Shown: positions 17,490 through 26,338 of the stretch, in pieces
How the letters are laid out: each line of letters starts with the position of its first letter
Numbering within the stretch: position 1 is the first letter of the stretch
Source: Bryobacterales bacterium
GTDB lineage: Bacteria; Acidobacteriota; Terriglobia; Bryobacterales; UBA6623
DNA length: 49,941 bases
Direction of reading: 5' to 3'
Assembly: GCA_028819235.1 (NCBI GenBank)
Contig: JAPPMC010000260.1
Coordinates: 1-49,941, forward strand
Program-made: the position numbers and the translations under genes
The notes under the pieces: generated by a model
What the model saw: only the letters and a program-made list of their open reading frames with translations
Database searches by the model: none
What the model was told of the DNA's origin: nothing

Positions 17490-17980
17490 ATTCTGGACTG
17501 GCGTGTCGCCCGGTTTGGTCCAGCAGTCCGGTCACCACGCCTCGTTAGGCTCCAGCCTCAATTCCCTCGCGCCTCGCAGCGTCCTACTTGGCGTGGCTGA
17601 GGTCGACATCCACCAGTCCGCGACGCCTCCGGAACGGCACTCCGGCCACCGCCTGGATATCGTTAGCGTTCACGTCCTGCCCATGGCTCCACACTTTGCC
17701 CCCTGCCGTCCGCATGGTCGTCGTCAACTGCACTCACGTCCCCATTCGATTCCGGATCGATCTCCAGGTGTACTGAATCCCGCTGCCCCGCAGCTGTCAA
17801 CGCAGGTCGTACACCACGTCGTACGCCATCACGGTCACGGGAAGGGCGCGAGACCCGCCGCTCCAATTGGTCTGGTGGTACAGAGGCTGCGGCCAAGACT
17901 ACCCCCGCGGAGACTCTCGAACAGCGAGGCCTCGAGACCCGTTGAAGCCTACGATACGGATGGGCTGAGTGAGACAGCGC
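17490..17980. other. Gap occupied mostly by a dead transposase
   Basis: The stretch between the acyltransferase gene and hicA holds no intact gene. Most of it is accounted for by the minus-strand transposase relic at 17584-17952. The remaining hundred bases after 17489 show nothing. Confidence 0.5.
17584..17952 (-). pseudogene. Decayed C-terminus of an IS1634-like transposase
   Basis: One minus-strand frame stays protein-like over about 370 bases although it holds three internal stops (TAG at about 17899, TGA at 17797-17799 and TGA at 17734-17736). Read through, it gives SWPQPLYHQTNW, LPVTVMAYDVVYDLR, QLRGSGIQYTWRSIRNRMGT, VQLTTTMRTAGGKVW and NANDIQAVAGVP. This follows the C-terminal pattern of IS1634-type transposases (a PVYH segment, a hydrophobic LAYxLV helix, a G-I-x-x-S/T-W-x-x-x-R helix, a RVTTT strand, then IYDALG). 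The DDE core and the element ends are not seen, so it is a fragment. Identification is from memory of the family pattern and should be confirmed by profile search. Confidence 0.6.
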
Positions 17981-18235
17981 ATGAAGCGGCGTGAGCGACT
18001 GTTACGAACGGTCCTTCATGGAAGGTCGGACGCGAACATCCGGTTTTCGGACCTGTGTGCTCTGATGGAGTGTCTCGGATTCGAGGAACGAATACGGGGG
18101 AGCCATCACATTTTCTACAGGGCAGGCATATTGGAGATTGTGAACTTGCAAAGCCGGGGTGGACACGTCAAGCGCTATCAGGTGAGGCAGGTCCGGCAGC
18201 TGATCCTGAAGTACAGTCTGGTAGGAGACAGCTGA
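17981..18235 (+). CDS. hicA: HicA-type toxin (mRNA interferase)
   Basis: The 84-residue protein has the double-stranded-RNA-binding-like HicA fold: FSDLCALMECLGFEERIRGSHHIFYR, with the conserved G-S-H-H at residues 40-43 (the catalytic His is in this motif), then a HVKRYQVRQVRQLI helix. HicA cleaves mRNA and stops growth when not neutralised by HicB. ATG 17981 is preferred; a GTG at 17969 in frame is an alternative. The stop overlaps the hicB start (TGATG), so the pair is translationally coupled in the usual toxin-first order. It lies right beside a dead transposase, which fits arrival on mobile DNA. Confidence 0.85.
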   Translation: MKRRERLLRTVLHGRSDANIRFSDLCALMECLGFEERIRGSHHIFYRAGILEIVNLQSRGGHVKRYQVRQVRQLILKYSLVGDS

Positions 18236-18447
18236 TGGATGGATACGAGATCACTCTCTGTTGGAGCAACGAAGACCAAGTGTTCATCGCCGAGGCACCT
18301 GAATTGCCCGGGTGCATGGCACACGGCAACGATCAGGAGACGGCGTTGCGAAATATCAAGGACGCTATGCAGTTCTGGATCGAAACAGCCCAAGAGTTGG
18401 GACGACCAGTCCCTGAGCCGAAGGCCGAGTCCGTGACGCTTGCCTGA
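18235..18447 (+). CDS. hicB: HicB-type antitoxin
   Basis: A 70-residue HicB antitoxin with the partial RNase-H-like fold of the family: YEITLCWSNEDQVFIAEAPELPGCMAHGN, then a helix QETALRNIKDAMQFWIETAQELGRPVPEP. It lacks the C-terminal ribbon-helix-helix or HTH domain that longer HicB proteins use for operator binding, so regulation may rely on the complex or on other proteins. The ATG overlaps the last base of the hicA stop codon. Confidence 0.88.
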   Translation: MDGYEITLCWSNEDQVFIAEAPELPGCMAHGNDQETALRNIKDAMQFWIETAQELGRPVPEPKAESVTLA

Positions 18448-19020
18448 CAATAGGGCAACAGCGCGGAGGTAGAGCTTCGTCCTATCGTGATGAAGCTCCA
18501 TTTCAAGCTCGACCTCAGCTTCCACCTGGAGAGGGTGACGGCCTCTTGCGACCTGACCCACGGCCAAGAGGAGTGACGCACGGAATCTCCGGTAACGAGG
18601 GGCCGGTCGGATCGCCAGCAAGGATTCGCTGTTGCGCCGAACGCCCTCGGAGTCGCCAATCGGCTGACGTTGCTCGACGACGAGATTCTGACGAACCATA
18701 GGGAGGTCCAGATTCGGAACGATCGCAATCCGCACAGCACGCGTGTCCCGACTCGCTGTCGGCGGTGTTGCCATGCGGCTATCACGGTCTGGGGCCAAAG
18801 GTAGTCTTGGCGTCCCATCCTGGGGACTCTGCTTAGAGTTCCGTCTAGAACGCTCGCTGAGCCGCGCGAACCTCTCGTCCCGTCGTGCTTCGAGTGCCCA
18901 GTTGTCGGACCGTGGCGATCGAAAACGCGCCTTGGCAGCCCTGCAACTGTCCTCGCGCATGATGTGCGGAGGCAGGTCCATGCCCGATGTTGCTAGACTC
19001 TCCGATTTGGGAGGTATCTG
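18448..19020. other. Gap between hicB and the dehydrogenase gene
   Basis: Open frames are present on both strands but overlap heavily and show no motif I recognise. A plus-strand segment (GFAVAPNALGVANRLTLLDDEIL) reads like protein but is bounded by stops and is unassigned. GGGAGG at 19010-19015 is a usable ribosome site for the next gene, six bases before its ATG. Confidence 0.35.
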
Positions 19021-20046
19021 ATGAGACGAGTCCTAATCCTTCTTCTGGCCTGCACTGCCCTCGCGGCCGCTGCCGACAAGAAAATCCTGATCCGAGCGCT
19101 TTCAGGAGGCTTCGCATACAACGACAGCGCAATCGAGCTGTATAAGCAGGAAGCCGGAGAGAACGCCGACATCGTGGTAGCGCGGTCCATGGCCGAGTTT
19201 GAGGAAATGGTCGCGGATGCCGATGCTGTCATCGGCGGAATCAGCAAGGACCTGTTCCCGAAAGCGAAGAACCTCAAGTGGGTCCAGTCAACGAGCGCAG
19301 GCGTCGAGGCCTACAGCTTCTGGCCGGAGTTCATGGAAAGCGACGTCATGCTCACGAATTGCAAGGTCGTGCAAGGGCCTACTATCGGAGACCATGCGTT
19401 TGCGCTGCTGCTCTCCATGACGCGCGGCTTGCACGACTACATCCCGAACAAGCAGCAGTGGAAGTCCCGTGGGGACGCGCCGAAGGGCATGACGGAGTTG
19501 CCGGGCATGACCGCCGTGATCATCGGCATGGGTGGCATCGGCATGCAGATCGCCCAGCGTGCGCATGGCTTTGGGATGAACGTGATCGGCGTAGACCCGA
19601 AGAACATCCCCGTCAATATCTTCGCCCCCACAATCGTGCCGCCCGACCGCTTGGACGAGGTGCTCCCAAAGGGAGACGTCGTGTTTGTCGCCGCTCCGCT
19701 GACACCTGACAGCGAGGGCATGATTGGTTCGGCGCAGTTCAACGCGATGAAGCGCGGCGCATTCTTCGTCGCCGTGTCCCGCGGTCGGCTCTACGACAAG
19801 GGTGCCCTAGTCACGGCCATCGACAGCCAGCACCTAGCCGGTGCCGGGCTAGACGTGACCGACCCCGAGCCGCTGCCCCCCAACGATCGCCTGTGGGAAT
19901 TCGACAACATCGTGATCACCCCGCACGTGGCATCCCATGCGAAGGGATCGGACGACCGCCGCCTTGAATTGATCGCCGGCAACATCGGGCGCTTCGCGCG
20001 CGGCGAGCCCCTGACGCACATGGTCGACAAGTCGGTTGGGTACTAA
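19021..20046 (+). CDS. D-2-hydroxyacid dehydrogenase with signal peptide
   Basis: The 341-residue protein belongs to the NAD(P)-dependent D-isomer 2-hydroxyacid dehydrogenase family, which interconverts 2-keto and D-2-hydroxy acids. The nucleotide-binding motif GMGGIG is at about 169-174; the catalytic trio is Arg254 (SRGRLYDKGAL), Glu283 (DPEPLPP) and His302 (ITPHVASH). Unusually, the protein starts with a hydrophobic leader, RRVLILLLACTALAAAADK, that looks like a cleavable Sec signal. A cytosolic cofactor enzyme would not be expected outside the inner membrane, so either it binds the cofactor tightly, is exported folded, or the leader is a membrane anchor. GGGAGG six bases upstream of the ATG supports this start. 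It stands alone; its substrate may be a sugar-acid product from the exported enzymes elsewhere in the window (inference). Confidence 0.88.
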   Translation: MRRVLILLLACTALAAAADKKILIRALSGGFAYNDSAIELYKQEAGENADIVVARSMAEFEEMVADADAVIGGISKDLFPKAKNLKWVQSTSAGVEAYSFWPEFMESDVMLTNCKVVQGPTIGDHAFALLLSMTRGLHDYIPNKQQWKSRGDAPKGMTELPGMTAVIIGMGGIGMQIAQRAHGFGMNVIGVDPKNIPVNIFAPTIVPPDRLDEVLPKGDVVFVAAPLTPDSEGMIGSAQFNAMKRGAFFVAVSRGRLYDKGALVTAIDSQHLAGAGLDVTDPEPLPPNDRLWEFDNIVITPHVASHAKGSDDRRLELIAGNIGRFARGEPLTHMVDKSVGY

Positions 20047-20416
20047 GCGAAGCGCCCATCATCGGAAACGAAGCGCGCATCCGACTCTGGGGTTGGTGGC
20101 TACACGGATCGACCACGGCCCTCGCGGTGTGTGCGGCTGGCAGGCCAGCTTCACCGTCGACTATTGGGTTTTGGTCAGAGAGCCACACTTCTCAAGATCA
20201 GGCACTTTCTCCGATTCCCCGAACGCCACGATGGTCGACTCGGCCAGCCCTGAGCGAGCACCTTTGGGCGTTCCTGACCCTCTCATCCGCGGAACTCTTG
20301 GCTGCCGGATCGAAGATGATCGGTGCCTGGCCAGCCCATCAGTGGAGGCTGCGCTGCGCTGGAGGGCAAGCGGAGCAGTCCACGGCATGCCATAGACCCA
20401 GGTCCGGGACCGCAGG
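20047..20416. other. Gap without recognisable content
   Basis: Short overlapping frames on both strands, no motif, no clear promoter or terminator. Confidence 0.4.
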
Positions 20417-21979
20417 GTGACAAGGCCCGCCCAGTCCAAACCCGGACTGTCGATCGGCATCCAGACGTTTCGCGAGATTCGCGAAGAAGGCCACTGCTAC
20501 GTCGACAAGACCGGCTACGCACTCAAGCTCAACAAGTCGGGCAAGCACTACTTCCTGTCGAGGCCGCGTCGCTTCGGCAAGAGCCTGTTCGTCGACACCC
20601 TAAAGGAACTCTTCGAGGGTCGGAGGGAACTGTTCCAGGGACTGGAGGCTTACGGGGGCTGGGACTGGTCCGTGCGCTACCCCGTCCTGCGCCTAGACTT
20701 TGCCGCCGGTTGCTTTGACGAACCGGGCGGCTTGAAGGACAACATTGCAGCGCAATTGGACCCCTTCGAGACGATGGTGGGGGGCTTTCGAGCCCGTCCG
20801 CGAGTGCCTGACCGTTTCGCCGAGCTCCTCGCGGCCATGCACGGTCACACCGGAGAGCGAGTCGTCGTGCTGGTCGACGAATACGACAAGCCGATTCTGG
20901 ATGCGCTTGACGAGCCGGACATCGCCCGGGCCAACCGCAGCATGCTCCGAAGGCTGTACTCGGTGATCAAGTCCTGCGATACCCACGTACGATTCTGCTT
21001 TCTGACGGGCGTCACCAACTTCTCCGAGGCAAGATTGTTCTCGGGTCTCAACAACCTGGAGGACATCACGTTGGACCCAGAGTTCTCGTCCATCTGCGGG
21101 TACACCGAAGAGGACCTGGACAGGGTCTTCGCCGATTGGCTGGAAGGGCTGGATCGTGAGCTGACTAGAGAGTGCTACAAGGGCTACAGCTGGGGCGGGG
21201 ATGAGCGCGTCTACAACCCGTTCGACGTGCTCCTGCTGCTGAAGCGTCGGGTATTTCAGCCTTGGTGGTTTGAGACCGGCACTCCTGCATTCTTGGTCCG
21301 GACGCTCGTGGAACGCGGGATCCCAACGCCGGCTTTGGACGGGATGCTGGCGAACCATGACCTCCTCTCTGCTCTTGACGTAGACCGGATCTCGACTGAG
21401 GCCCTGCTCTTCCAAACGGGATATCTGACGCTGCTGGGTTCGAAGAACGAGAACGGGGGACTGTTCTATCGGCTCGGTTACCCCAATCGAGAAGTGCGCC
21501 AATGCCTCAATTGGGCACTTCTGGACGCCTTGGTGCCGGACCTATCGCGCCAGTTGCGGCTGAGCCGGGAACTGCTGGGGCACCTTCGGCGCGGCGACCT
21601 CGGGGGCTTCGAACGGACGCTGCGGAGCTTCATGGCGAGCATCCCGCACGACTGGCACCGGCGAAATCCCGTTGCCTCGTACGAGGGTTACTTTTTAAGC
21701 GTCGTCTACTCGCTGATGGCCGGTTTGGGCCTTGATGTACGGGACGAAGACACGGGCAGTTCCGGGCGTCTGGACATGGCTGTGCGAACGGGCGGCTGCA
21801 TCTACCTGTTCGAGCTGAAGATGGAAGACCGCGCCGAGAGCGGGGCAGCGCTTGCGCAGCTGAAGCTGCGCGGATATGCGGACAAGTATCGGCACTTTGG
21901 CCAGCCCATCTCCTTGGTGGGAGTCCCATTCAGCTCCAAGACCCGAAACGTGGCGAGGTGCCAAGCCGAAATCGCCTGA
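20417..21979 (+). CDS. AAA-ATPase-like protein with PD-(D/E)XK nuclease domain
   Basis: The 520-residue protein matches the widespread AAA_ATPase-like/PDDEXK_9 family. It begins with the family's signature (IQTFREIREEGHCYVDKT), a Walker-A-like RRFGKS at residues 51-56 and a Walker-B-like VVVLVDEYDKPILDAL. The C-terminal region holds GRLDMAVRTGG (Asp453) and YLFELKM (Glu466, Lys468), the D-ExK core of a PD-(D/E)XK nuclease. These proteins are common in gut and symbiotic bacteria, often in many copies; their function is not established, and mobile-element or defence roles are proposed. The start GTG 20417 fits the family N-terminus although no strong ribosome site precedes it. No partner gene adjoins it. 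Confidence 0.85.
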   Translation: MTRPAQSKPGLSIGIQTFREIREEGHCYVDKTGYALKLNKSGKHYFLSRPRRFGKSLFVDTLKELFEGRRELFQGLEAYGGWDWSVRYPVLRLDFAAGCFDEPGGLKDNIAAQLDPFETMVGGFRARPRVPDRFAELLAAMHGHTGERVVVLVDEYDKPILDALDEPDIARANRSMLRRLYSVIKSCDTHVRFCFLTGVTNFSEARLFSGLNNLEDITLDPEFSSICGYTEEDLDRVFADWLEGLDRELTRECYKGYSWGGDERVYNPFDVLLLLKRRVFQPWWFETGTPAFLVRTLVERGIPTPALDGMLANHDLLSALDVDRISTEALLFQTGYLTLLGSKNENGGLFYRLGYPNREVRQCLNWALLDALVPDLSRQLRLSRELLGHLRRGDLGGFERTLRSFMASIPHDWHRRNPVASYEGYFLSVVYSLMAGLGLDVRDEDTGSSGRLDMAVRTGGCIYLFELKMEDRAESGAALAQLKLRGYADKYRHFGQPISLVGVPFSSKTRNVARCQAEIA

Positions 21980-22157
21980 CGTACGCTTCGGACGAGCGAA
22001 GTGGTCCTCGCATAGTCTTGCAGCGGGACTGGTCATCCGCAGCTTTGCGAGCATCGGCTGGGATACCGCGGCATTTGCCAGTAGCGCACGTCCCGCGGCG
22101 ATCAGCAACGCAGTCCAGAGCAGAGGTCGGTGCCGTTTAGGCGGGCCTCGCCGCAAA

Positions 22158-23717
22158 TCACGGGCCAGAATTCGGGGCCCGAGCTTCCTGAAGCTGCCCG
22201 AGTTCCCTCGCTCGTTCCTCCTTGACGCGGAACTCCTCGCGAGTCTCGCTGGGATTCCAGTACCAAGGGTGGTCGACGTGCTCCTGCTCCATGATCCGCA
22301 CCATTGCGTCAGCAACATCCGGGTAGTGCTCTGCCAAGTCCCGCTCGCAGCCCATGTCGTCCTCAATGAGAAAGAGCTCCAAGTCGGAGTCGGGAGACTC
22401 ACGGTAAGCCTTCCAAGGTCCGGTCCTGACCGCCTGCTCCCGTGCGTTCTCCCAGTACAGCGCCCTGTCTTTGCGGAATCCGCCCGCGTTTCCGCTCATG
22501 ATCGGAAGCAGGCTGCTCCCGTCGGTCGCGGGCACTGGATGCACACCGGCAAGCTCCGCGAACGTCGCCAACAGGTCGACCAGCCAAACGACATCTCCTG
22601 ATACAGCAGGCCGGATTCTCCCGGGCCAGTTCATGAAGAACGGCACTCGAATTCCGCCCTCCTGCAGCGAGAACTTGCCCCCCCGAAACGGCCCCTTGTT
22701 GCGGAAGAACGGATCGTCCGGCCAGTTCTCCGACTGATTGCCGCGGGCGAAGTAGCCGCACATCGCATAGCCGTTGTCCGACGCGAAGACGATCAGCGTC
22801 CGCTCCCGGACGCCGAGCTCCTCGAGCAATGCGACCAATTCGCCGGTGAACCGGTCGAGCCGCAGCACCATCGAGGCCCACTCCTTGTGAGCCGTCGTGG
22901 GAAAGTCCCTGCGCCCCAGCAGCGGGCCCAAGTTGTCGGTGATCACGGGGCCGTGCGGAAGTTGCGTCGCAGAGTACAGAAAGAATGGCCTCTCCCGGTT
23001 GCGGCGCACGAAGTCCGCTGCCGCGGCCTCGATCACGTCCTCTGAGTAGACGGCCTTCGCCGGGTCGGGGATGCCGGGTGGCAGGAGCCTGCCGGCAGCG
23101 TCGTACCGTGTCGCTGTATCCCTCGCTGCAGCGCGGGTGCTGTTGTCCTCGTAGAGGCGCTGCATGTCGAACCCGAGATTGCCTGGGTAATCGACCCGCG
23201 CCCCGTTGCGATACAGGTAGTGGGGGAAGAAGGTGTGGGCCCGGCGCTGGTCGTAGAATCCGAACGCCTCGTCAAAGCCCTGCTTCTCCGGAGTTCCAGG
23301 CGTGCCGGGCAAGCCAATCCCCCACTTGCCGAAGAATCCCGTTGCATACCCGACTCCCTTCAGGACCTCAGCGATCGTCAGGTCCGAGTCGGCCAAGTGA
23401 TCTTGGCCTCGGGCGCTGCGATTGTCGCGGACAGACGCATGGCCGGTGTGCAGGCCCGTCATCAGGGTCGATCGGGAAGGGGCGCATTCCGGCGCGCCGG
23501 CGTAGGCCTGCGTGAACCGAAGCCCCCCGATGGCAAGCCCGTCGAGATTCGGCGTGGAGAAGCGCTCCTGTCCCCAGACGCTCAAATCCCGGTAGCTCAG
23601 GTCGTCGGCCAGGATCAGGACGATGTTCGGCTTGCTCGGTGCCGTTGGGCGCTGGCCGAGGAGAGGAGACGCGACGACGAGTCCGAGGAGCAAGGCAACG
23701 GGCATCGCGCGAAGCAT
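22158..23717 (-). CDS. Exported sulfatase (arylsulfatase A-like)
   Basis: A 519-residue type I sulfatase. The start at 23717 is chosen because a signal peptide begins there (MLRAMPVALLLGLVVASPLLG); an ATG twelve bases on is equally possible. The N-terminal metal site is NIVLILADDLSYRD; the formylglycine motif is CAPSRSTLMTG with Cys78 to be converted; later landmarks are GKWGIGLPG, IVFASDNGYAM and KGPFRGGKFSLQEGGIRVP. Sulfatases remove sulfate esters from glycans or aryl compounds in the periplasm. The gene lies 93 bases downstream of the penicillin-acylase-family gene on the same strand, so the two likely share a transcript. No sulfatase-maturation enzyme is in the window. Confidence 0.92.
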   Translation of the reverse strand: MLRAMPVALLLGLVVASPLLGQRPTAPSKPNIVLILADDLSYRDLSVWGQERFSTPNLDGLAIGGLRFTQAYAGAPECAPSRSTLMTGLHTGHASVRDNRSARGQDHLADSDLTIAEVLKGVGYATGFFGKWGIGLPGTPGTPEKQGFDEAFGFYDQRRAHTFFPHYLYRNGARVDYPGNLGFDMQRLYEDNSTRAAARDTATRYDAAGRLLPPGIPDPAKAVYSEDVIEAAAADFVRRNRERPFFLYSATQLPHGPVITDNLGPLLGRRDFPTTAHKEWASMVLRLDRFTGELVALLEELGVRERTLIVFASDNGYAMCGYFARGNQSENWPDDPFFRNKGPFRGGKFSLQEGGIRVPFFMNWPGRIRPAVSGDVVWLVDLLATFAELAGVHPVPATDGSSLLPIMSGNAGGFRKDRALYWENAREQAVRTGPWKAYRESPDSDLELFLIEDDMGCERDLAEHYPDVADAMVRIMEQEHVDHPWYWNPSETREEFRVKEERARELGQLQEARAPNSGP

Positions 23718-23809
23718 AACAAGGCTGGGCGGTGAGGCCCCGGCTCCGGTCACAGCACAAGATCTGTGCTCAACGCGCCAGCGATGGCGCCTTCGGCAGC
23801 GCCCAGTGC

Positions 23810-26131
23810 TCAAGGCGTCGCAGGCTGGAGCATCAGGCGATGGGCGGCATGACGATCAACGGCTTCCCTGCTGAAAGCCAACGGGGCATATCCGCCCTCG
23901 GCCCACATCTGCAGCAGATCGCTGTAGTGCGGACTGCCCGGCCGGCCCGACTGGCCGGGCGTGCTGGTGAAGACCGACCGGTCCCAGTCCGCCAAGTCCA
24001 GGATGTGCCGGTAGGAAGCTCCGCTGGACTGGGCGTAGCCCGGCCCGCCCGTCGCATTGGGCGTGAATCGGTCGCCGCCGCGCTCAACCTCCGCAAGGTT
24101 GAAGGCTCGTCGCCGGTCGCTCGAATTCGCCAAGGGGTGCCGAAAGCCTATCCGGTGCATGGCGCCCCACCGCCAGCCTGCCGGATCGGCACCGAAGGAA
24201 GAGACCATCTCCTCATACGCTTCCTCTAATGCCGTGCCCAAGACGCTGCCTCGTTCCTCGGGCGAGAGGCCGCCGAGCCCAGAGATGACCCTGGGCAGCT
24301 GGATGTAGCGCCCCACCAGCTCCCGGTCAGATGGCGGCACTTGGGACGCAACGAAGTGAGAAGGTATCCGCTTCAGCCATGCCTGAAAGAGGGCGGCGGC
24401 ATTTGAGTCCGTGCCTAGGACAAAGTCCCATCCGTCGAACACTTCCGCCCCGGCGGTGGCGCGGGCGGGCGAGTCTTCAAGCAATGCCACCAGCTGTCTC
24501 GCCGGCAAGGACGTCTCATCATGCTGCAGCTGCTGGAAGTCCTCCACGGTGAACTGTTCTCCGTTCGAGAGCACCTCGTCGACTCTCTCGAAGCGGTAGG
24601 GGGCGGACCAATCGAATCCGAGATCGTGCGGGTAGCCGGATGGAAGGATGTTGTGATTGGCAGTTGCGATGTAGCCGCTGGACGGATTCTTGGTCACCGG
24701 GAGTTCCGATACTTCCCGGAAACGCGACCAGCGGTAGCGCCCGGTGTGGGCCGGAACAGGGAGGAGGCCAGACCATCCTTCCCTCACGGGAACCAGCCCG
24801 GCGGGAATCCAGCCGATATTCCCGTCCACATCCGCGTAGACGATGTTCTCGGCAGGAACCTTCCAAGCGCGCATCGCTTGGACAAACTCGTCCCAATTGC
24901 TGACCTGATCCAGCGCGAGGCTCCCAAGGTAGCCTGCCGTTCCCGGCTCCTGGCCGACCCACCGTAGAGCCACCGCGCGCCCACCGTCGGGATCCTCCCA
25001 GATCACAGGTCCATTGCGGGTGAACTTAAGCTCGACCGTTCGGGCCTCCGCCTCGCCACGCACCCGGATCTGGGCAGTCTCAACCTCCATGTCCATCCAT
25101 TCGCCCATGTACATGTACTGTCCTGGCTTGGCCGGGTCGGTGCGCTCGACGAACAGGTCCGCGGCATCGTACTGCACGATGGTGAATCCCCAGCCCACTC
25201 GCTCGTTGTGCCCGATGGCGACGCCCGGCAGGGCCGGCTCGCCCGATCCGATGACGTTCCAGCCCGGACCATTGAGGTGGACCAGATAGCGCAGCGATGG
25301 AAGGATCACGGGCCGGTGGGGATCGCTTGCCAGGAGCGGCTTGCCGGTCGCGCTCAGCGCCGAGCTGACCACCCAATTGTTCGAACCCTCCTGCTCCCGC
25401 AGCACTGGGATCGAGACGGCCCGGCGGTACTCCTGAGTCACCCGGTTGTCAATTCCCGCCAACTCGAGTTCCGGATCCGGCCGGAGCTGGCGAGGAGGAT
25501 CTGTCGGATACCACCGCTCGGTGGCGTCCGTGCCCAGCGCGGACACCAATTGGGCCCGCGCGATTTCCTGACTCAAGTTGCGGACCATCAGCAGGCCGGC
25601 GATGCGAAGCAGGACATGCTCGGGCTGCCAGACGCCGGGCTCGAATCCAAGGAGCTCAAACTCGATCGGTAGGTTGCTCCGGTTCTGGTTGACGAATGCG
25701 TTGATGCCAGATGTGAAGGCCTCGGCAATCATCCGGGCACTGGGCGAATAGCTGGCCCATTCAGCGTCCATGTCACCGCGATACTTGACCAAGCGGGCAA
25801 TCCGGTCGCGGGAGACGTACTCCGGCCCGAATACCTCGGCCAATTCGCCGGCACCGGTGCGCCGCCAGATCTCGATCTGATACAGCCGGTCCTGGGCTGC
25901 GACGTAGCCCTGAGCGAAGAACAAGTCGTGGACAGTGCTGGCGTAGATGTGGGCAACTCCCCATTCGTCCCTGACGACCTCCACGGGCGCTTCTAGGCCG
26001 GCCACGGCCACTGAGCCTTCCAGCTGGGCCAAGCGGTGGACTGCGTCATCGAGCAGATCTTCCCCCCGCTCACCGGGCGAGCCGCAGCCGATCAGGCACA
26101 AAGCAGTTGGGAGAGCAATAGTCCAGCGCAC
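23810..26131 (-). CDS. Lipoprotein penicillin acylase family amidohydrolase
   Basis: A 773-residue Ntn-hydrolase of the penicillin/acyl-homoserine-lactone acylase family. The chosen start is GTG 26131, which yields a lipoprotein signal (RWTIALPTALCLIGC); the frame is open far upstream, overlapping the divergent sulfatase gene, but that part has no family character. The alpha chain shows VVRDEWGVAHIYA and FFAQGYVAAQDRLYQIE; the nucleophile is Ser250 in EQEGSNNWVV, the site of self-cleavage into two chains; ASDPHRP, GHNERVGWG and the late NATGGPGYAQSSGASYRHI complete the pattern. Members cleave amide bonds of N-acyl compounds such as signals, antibiotics or acylated amino sugars. Pairing with sulfatases suggests a substrate that is both sulfated and N-acylated, which is inference. 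Confidence 0.9.
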   Translation of the reverse strand: MRWTIALPTALCLIGCGSPGERGEDLLDDAVHRLAQLEGSVAVAGLEAPVEVVRDEWGVAHIYASTVHDLFFAQGYVAAQDRLYQIEIWRRTGAGELAEVFGPEYVSRDRIARLVKYRGDMDAEWASYSPSARMIAEAFTSGINAFVNQNRSNLPIEFELLGFEPGVWQPEHVLLRIAGLLMVRNLSQEIARAQLVSALGTDATERWYPTDPPRQLRPDPELELAGIDNRVTQEYRRAVSIPVLREQEGSNNWVVSSALSATGKPLLASDPHRPVILPSLRYLVHLNGPGWNVIGSGEPALPGVAIGHNERVGWGFTIVQYDAADLFVERTDPAKPGQYMYMGEWMDMEVETAQIRVRGEAEARTVELKFTRNGPVIWEDPDGGRAVALRWVGQEPGTAGYLGSLALDQVSNWDEFVQAMRAWKVPAENIVYADVDGNIGWIPAGLVPVREGWSGLLPVPAHTGRYRWSRFREVSELPVTKNPSSGYIATANHNILPSGYPHDLGFDWSAPYRFERVDEVLSNGEQFTVEDFQQLQHDETSLPARQLVALLEDSPARATAGAEVFDGWDFVLGTDSNAAALFQAWLKRIPSHFVASQVPPSDRELVGRYIQLPRVISGLGGLSPEERGSVLGTALEEAYEEMVSSFGADPAGWRWGAMHRIGFRHPLANSSDRRRAFNLAEVERGGDRFTPNATGGPGYAQSSGASYRHILDLADWDRSVFTSTPGQSGRPGSPHYSDLLQMWAEGGYAPLAFSREAVDRHAAHRLMLQPATP

Positions 26132-26338
26132 GCGGTCGATAGGATAGCGCCTCGGCCCCACGCTGCGCTCGCTGGGCCTCGCGGGCGAACGTGCCCAGGC
26201 CGTGGCCGGCCCATGCAGTGCCCTGCGAACGGGATGATGTGGGCCACCCGACAGCGGCGTGCGGATCGCCCCACGCGCCAAGCCGAGAGGCGGCACGGCA
26301 GAGGCTGGTGGTGGCCCACCTTCGGGTAGCATAGGGCG

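Noticed and set aside
17734..17799. Idea that the two in-frame TGA codons in the 17.6 kb relic are recoded (selenocysteine-like)
   Set aside because: The frame also has a TAG, lacks a start and belongs to a transposase fragment; simple decay explains it.
18178..18981. 267-codon minus-strand frame opposite hicB and the following gap
   Set aside because: It overlaps hicB entirely in antisense and has no known motif; hicB is well supported, so this is a shadow frame.
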